8,893 bases of DNA from Candidatus Omnitrophota bacterium (GTDB lineage: Bacteria; Omnitrophota; Gorgyraeia; Gygaellales; Profunditerraquicolaceae): the NCBI GenBank assembly GCA_016931435.1, contig JAFGET010000121.1, positions 1-8,893 on the forward strand, written 5' to 3'. Numbering within the stretch: the first letter of the stretch is position 1; each line of letters begins with the position of its first letter. Positions 6,046 through 8,893 of this stretch are shown here, in pieces. Under the pieces are notes generated by a model, which did no database searches, was not told the DNA's origin, and saw only the letters and a list, made by a program, of their open reading frames with translations. The position numbers and the translations under genes were made by a program.

Positions 6046-6083
6046 AGTGCCCTCCAAAATTGACTTTGATTGCCGATTATCCC

Positions 6084-6791
6084 TTAATTTTCTTTCTTTC
6101 CTTTGATCAGCGCTTCAGGGTGCTGTTCCAGGTATTCCGCCAAAAGCCGCACGGAACGCGCTGCCTGGGTCACTTCCCTGAGCGTATTTTCAATATCGAA
6201 TATCAGGGTTTCCCGGGTCTCTTTAAGCGCGATATTCAAAGAGCGCGTGCTTTCCTGCAGGTTAAAGGCGATATCTTTTAAAGGGATCTCCCCGATATTT
6301 TTTTGCAGCTCCCCGAAAGGAGATTGAATAGTCGGTATCTCGGTATATTCTTTCATCAGGCCGAGAAGGCGCGCGGGCTTATCCGGAAAAAAATCAAGCG
6401 ATACGGCAAGTTGCCCGGTAAGCAGGCTTTGCATGTCTAGCTGTGCCCTGAGCCCGTTTTGGATAAGATATTGCACGTTCTTTGAATCGCGTTGAAGCGG
6501 CGCGTCTTTGATCAGCTGGGGTGTAGTCTCTATGATCACGGGTATAAAGGCGAATCTGCTTTCCGGGTCAAAAACCAGGCTGATATCTTTGACTGTGCCG
6601 ATCTTAACGCCCTTAAAGGTGACCGGCGCCCCTAGCGCCAGGCCGCGCACGGAACCTTCGAAAAAAAGGACATATTTATTGGTCTTGCTGAAGAGCTTGC
6701 CTGAGCCGAAGACCGCAAGGCCCAGGACCAACAGCGCGATCGCCCCCACAACAAACGCGCCGATCAGTGTCTTGTTCGCTTTTTTACTCAT
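6084..6791 (-). CDS. mlaD: MCE-domain protein, MlaD-type substrate-binding subunit
   Basis: This 235-aa protein has one N-terminal membrane helix (about 9-29) followed by a single MCE domain (about 38-137). The family core YVLFFEGSVRGLALGAPVTF is at 40-59 and GVKIGTV at 61-67; the closing strand has GLRAQLDMQSLLTGQLAV (113-130). The rest is helical, including LQESTRSLNIALKETRETL, and ends with YLEQHPEALIKGK, a tail common in MCE proteins paired with PqiC lipoproteins. MCE subunits form hexameric rings on the periplasmic side of the inner membrane and carry phospholipids. The ATG at 6791 overlaps the ATPase stop by four bases (ATGA). AAGGAG (plus-strand 6801-6806) precedes it by 9 bases. It has one MCE domain, unlike PqiB (three) or YebT (seven). 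Confidence 0.93.
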   Translation of the reverse strand: MSKKANKTLIGAFVVGAIALLVLGLAVFGSGKLFSKTNKYVLFFEGSVRGLALGAPVTFKGVKIGTVKDISLVFDPESRFAFIPVIIETTPQLIKDAPLQRDSKNVQYLIQNGLRAQLDMQSLLTGQLAVSLDFFPDKPARLLGLMKEYTEIPTIQSPFGELQKNIGEIPLKDIAFNLQESTRSLNIALKETRETLIFDIENTLREVTQAARSVRLLAEYLEQHPEALIKGKKEN

Positions 6792-7576
6792 GCTTTCTGG
6801 CTCCTTATTGTTTTCTCGCCGCGCGTCAGGAATTCGATCACGCGCGGGTCATTCGATTGTTTAAGTAATTTTTTAGGGTCACCTGCCGCTATTATCGTCT
6901 TTGTTTCGGCGTTTAAAAAGACGGAATTATTCCCTACCGCGAAAATACTTGCCAGCTCGTGGGTGACCAGGATCACCGTTGAGCCGAGCGTATCGGATAA
7001 TTGCAGGATAAGGTCATCTAAGAGGCGCGCAGAGAGAGGGTCAAGGCCGGCAGAGGGTTCATCAAAAAAAAGTATTTGCGGGTCAAGGGCCATTGCCCGC
7101 GCCAGGCCCGCGCGCTTGCGCATGCCTCCCGAGATCTCCGCGGGATAGAATTCTTCATATCCGGATAATCCAACCAGCGAAAGCTTAAGCGAGACGATTT
7201 CTTTGATCTGGGCGATGGAAAGCTCGGTATACATCTCAAGGGGAAGCGCTATGTTTTCCGCCAAAGTCAGCGAGCTCCATAACGCCCCTCCCTGATAAAG
7301 CACGCCGAAGCTGCGCATGATCTCTATCTGTTTTTTGGGATGGGCCTGCCAGAAATCCGTATCTTTATACATGACTTTTCCGGATCGCGGCTCTTTCAGC
7401 CCGATCAGGACTTTTAGCAGGGTACTTTTTCCGCAGCCGCTGCCGCCCATGATCACAAAGATGTCCCCTTTATTTACGTTAAATTCGATGTCTTTTAAAA
7501 CCAGGGTCTCGCCGTAACCGATATTCAGCTGGCTCACATTTATAACCGAAGCAGAGGTATTTTTTTCTTCAGGCAC
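6788..7576 (-). CDS. mlaF: MlaF-type ABC transporter ATPase
   Basis: This 262-aa cytoplasmic ATPase should power the MCE lipid transporter. Walker A is GGSGCGKST (44-52), the Q-loop is YQGGALWSSLT (94-104), the signature is ISGGM (148-152), Walker B is ILFFDEP (168-174) with Glu173 as catalytic base, the D-loop is SAGLDP (175-180), and the switch His is His206 in VTHEL. The phrase GGALWSSLTLAENIALPL matches the MlaF/Ttg2A group. The start is GTG at 7576. TAGGAG, which lies in the last codons of the permease gene, is 8 bases upstream. Only three bases separate it from the permease stop. Its own stop overlaps the MCE start. Confidence 0.94.
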   Translation of the reverse strand: MPEEKNTSASVINVSQLNIGYGETLVLKDIEFNVNKGDIFVIMGGSGCGKSTLLKVLIGLKEPRSGKVMYKDTDFWQAHPKKQIEIMRSFGVLYQGGALWSSLTLAENIALPLEMYTELSIAQIKEIVSLKLSLVGLSGYEEFYPAEISGGMRKRAGLARAMALDPQILFFDEPSAGLDPLSARLLDDLILQLSDTLGSTVILVTHELASIFAVGNNSVFLNAETKTIIAAGDPKKLLKQSNDPRVIEFLTRGEKTIRSQKA

Positions 7577-7579
7577 GGC

Positions 7580-8707
7580 TTAAACTCCTAAGAGTTGGCA
7601 GATGTAGGTGATGATCGCGGTAGCGATCACGATATTGGTGATGCCGTTGACAACCGCGGCAGTGGTTGATTCTCCGACCGCACTGGCGCTTCTCCCGCAC
7701 TGTATTCCGCGAAAGCACCCCGAGATGGCGATGATGATGCCAAAAACCACGCTATGCACAAGGCCTACCCAGAGATTATTTATCGCTACCGCTTCCTGCG
7801 TGCGGGTAAAATATTCTATGGGGTTCAATTCAAGCATCCCTACGCCGATGATGTAGCCGCCCAGAATCCCCATCAGGTTTGCGTAGAGGGTAAGAAGCGG
7901 CATCATCAGAACCAGCGCCAAGACCCTGGGTAAGACGAGGTGTTCTATAGGCGAAATACCCAATGTCTTCAAGGCGTCGATCTCTTCGTTCGTCTGCATG
8001 ATCCCCAGTTCCGCGGCGAAAGAGGCCCCGGTGCGCCCGGTCATGATTATGCCGGTCATGATCGCCCCCATTACCCGCACCATGGCGATGCCTACGATAT
8101 CCGCCACAAAGATCTGGGCGCCGAACATCTTAAGCTGCATCGCTCCCACAAAAGCGAGGATAAGCCCGACTAAAACGCTGATCAGGGAGACCAGGGGAAA
8201 GGCCTGCGCGCCGCAGGACTGCACGATCACAAAAAAATCCGGCCAGCGCATAGAGCTTTTTCCCGTTATCAGGCGCATAAAAGAATAGCTGAGTTCTCCC
8301 AAAAAATCAAAGAAGACTACAAGCTCTTCTTTGATGGCGATTACTTTAGTGCCGATCCTGGCTAAGGCCGGCTCCGCGATTTTTTGCATAGCTTCGTTTT
8401 TCTCATGCACTGTCCGGGCGAGAGCAAGGAGTTTTTGCGCCCCTTGCGGAAGGCCCTCAACGGCAAGGGTGATATTCCTGCCGGCGCATTCTTTGCTTAA
8501 TTTCAACAGAAATGCCGCAAGCCCGCTGTCCCAATCCCCGAGCGCGGAGGTATCAAAAAAGATCCGGGAAATATTATTATGAGATTTGAATTGCGAAATG
8601 ACTTCTTCGAAAGAAGGGGTGCCTGAGGCGATTCGCCAATCTCCGCTTATTTTGAGCAAGAGTTTATCAGGCGGCTGGTAAACAGGGGTAAGCTGTTCTT
8701 CGGACAT
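7580..8707 (-). CDS. mlaE: MlaE-type lipid ABC permease with fused N-terminal STAS domain
   Basis: This 375-aa inner-membrane permease would form the channel part of the Mla-type phospholipid transporter. Counting from ATG 8707, residues about 10-95 form a STAS (MlaB-like) domain, with FDTSALGDWDSGLAAF (51-66) matching the conserved strand and DSG loop. From about 145 on lies the MlaE domain with several membrane helices and the signature GRTGASFAAELGIMQT (224-239) followed by EEIDALKTLGISP (242-254). In E. coli MlaB is a separate protein, whereas here it is built into the permease, which is seen in other bacteria. The start is ATG 8707. A GTG at 8722 is in frame but lies upstream of the predicted transcription start, and neither start has a good Shine-Dalgarno. 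It is the first gene of the operon. Confidence 0.92.
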   Translation of the reverse strand: MSEEQLTPVYQPPDKLLLKISGDWRIASGTPSFEEVISQFKSHNNISRIFFDTSALGDWDSGLAAFLLKLSKECAGRNITLAVEGLPQGAQKLLALARTVHEKNEAMQKIAEPALARIGTKVIAIKEELVVFFDFLGELSYSFMRLITGKSSMRWPDFFVIVQSCGAQAFPLVSLISVLVGLILAFVGAMQLKMFGAQIFVADIVGIAMVRVMGAIMTGIIMTGRTGASFAAELGIMQTNEEIDALKTLGISPIEHLVLPRVLALVLMMPLLTLYANLMGILGGYIIGVGMLELNPIEYFTRTQEAVAINNLWVGLVHSVVFGIIIAISGCFRGIQCGRSASAVGESTTAAVVNGITNIVIATAIITYICQLLGV

Positions 8708-8713
8708 AAAGTT

Positions 8714-8742
8714 ATTATACACAAAAAGGCTTCTTTTGGCTA
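8714..8742 (-). promoter_or_regulatory. Promoter of the mla operon, probably giving a leaderless mRNA
   Basis: Read on the minus strand, -35 TAGCCA (8742-8737, four of six consensus bases), a 17-base spacer and a perfect -10 TATAAT (8719-8714) precede the permease gene. The distance from the -10 to the A of ATG 8707 is six bases, so the transcript should start on or next to the start codon. Confidence 0.6.
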
Positions 8743-8780
8743 TTCTTTTAATAACGCCGGTAGTATATACTCAATTGTGT

Positions 8781-8790
8781 GTAAATTTAC
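8781..8790. repeat. 10-bp perfect palindrome GTAAATTTAC
   Basis: This self-complementary decamer lies upstream of the mla promoter and at the left border of the GC-rich inverted repeat. It could be an operator or part of a mobile-element end. Its last four bases overlap the inverted repeat arm. Confidence 0.3.
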
Positions 8791-8891
8791 TTTGAGGCAG
8801 CGGGTCCTGCCGGCCGACCCACCTCGCCGTGCTCACTTTCGTTGCGCGCGGCAAGGTCTTCGTCTCGTCCGTCACCCGCTGGACAAAGTAA
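8787..8891. repeat. GC-rich imperfect inverted repeat element at the window edge
   Basis: TTACTTTG (8787-8794) pairs with CAAAGTAA (8884-8891), and CAGCGGGT (8798-8805) pairs with ACCCGCTG (8874-8881), with a 3/2 internal loop between them. Inside is a second stem: 8821-8824 with 8854-8857, then 8826-8832 with 8846-8852 (one G-U). Base composition is much richer in GC than the AT-rich flank before it. No convincing gene is present, although some frames stay open across it. This fits a dispersed hairpin repeat, a MITE-like element, or the end of an insertion sequence cut by the window edge. Confidence 0.5.
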
Positions 8892-8893
8892 TA

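Noticed and set aside
6046..6057. TTG start (MEGT...) for the lipoprotein gene
   Set aside because: Those codons contain the GGAGGG ribosome site of ATG 6045, and the shorter form gives a normal signal peptide.
8708..8722. GTG start for the permease at 8722
   Set aside because: It overlaps the -10/-35 spacer region of the best promoter and lacks a ribosome site; ATG 8707 is better. Not fully excluded if another promoter lies upstream.
8791..8893. Open reading frames across the GC-rich repeat on both strands
   Set aside because: No start with a ribosome site and low-complexity composition; the openness follows from the GC-rich inverted repeat.

Overview
The window suggests a Gram-negative (diderm) bacterium of an uncultivated lineage. 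Three things point to an outer membrane: the C-terminal end of a probable beta-barrel protein, an MCE/Mla-type lipid transport operon, and a lipobox lipoprotein of the PqiC type. GC content is middling, Arg is often AGG, Ile is often ATA, and Shine-Dalgarno sequences are strong (AAAGGAGG). My best guess is Candidatus Omnitrophota (OP3) or a neighbouring phylum. That rests on general style only, and no rRNA or marker gene is present to fix it.

Left part (1-740, plus strand): the 3' end of an outer-membrane-type protein, then a small GIY-YIG nuclease-domain protein with a lysine-rich tail.

Centre (742-5436, plus strand): a very good sigma70-type promoter with an extended -10 lies just after the GIY-YIG gene. 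It drives a roughly 69-nt leader that ends in an intrinsic terminator. A competing fold overlaps the terminator, so this looks like an attenuator, riboswitch-like element or small RNA. Next come a cold-shock-domain protein, a 49-aa zinc-binding microprotein (Cys/His), a RhlE-like DEAD-box RNA helicase, a B12-binding-type radical SAM enzyme, a 45-aa double-CxxC microprotein, and a short pyruvate kinase that lacks the usual C-terminal domain. Spacing is tight: the 49-aa gene and the helicase share TAATG. The stretch may therefore be one transcription unit. The first three genes form a plausible RNA-remodelling (cold-adaptation) module.

Right part (5443-8722, minus strand): a compact four-gene operon converging on pyk. 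In transcription order it encodes an MlaE-type permease with a fused N-terminal STAS domain, an MlaF-type ATPase, a single-MCE MlaD-type protein and a PqiC-type lipoprotein. Together they should make a phospholipid transport machine between inner and outer membrane. Its promoter places the transcription start almost on the ATG of the permease gene, which suggests a leaderless mRNA.

Right edge (8723-8893): no gene is visible. It contains the operon promoter, a 10-bp palindrome, and a GC-rich, long imperfect inverted repeat with a second internal stem. This looks like a repetitive or mobile-type element running to the end of the window.

The most interesting unexplained items are the leader RNA before csp, the two unannotated zinc microproteins (one translationally coupled to the helicase), the catalytic-core-only pyruvate kinase, and the terminal inverted repeat. 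No tRNA, rRNA, CRISPR array or transposase gene was seen.
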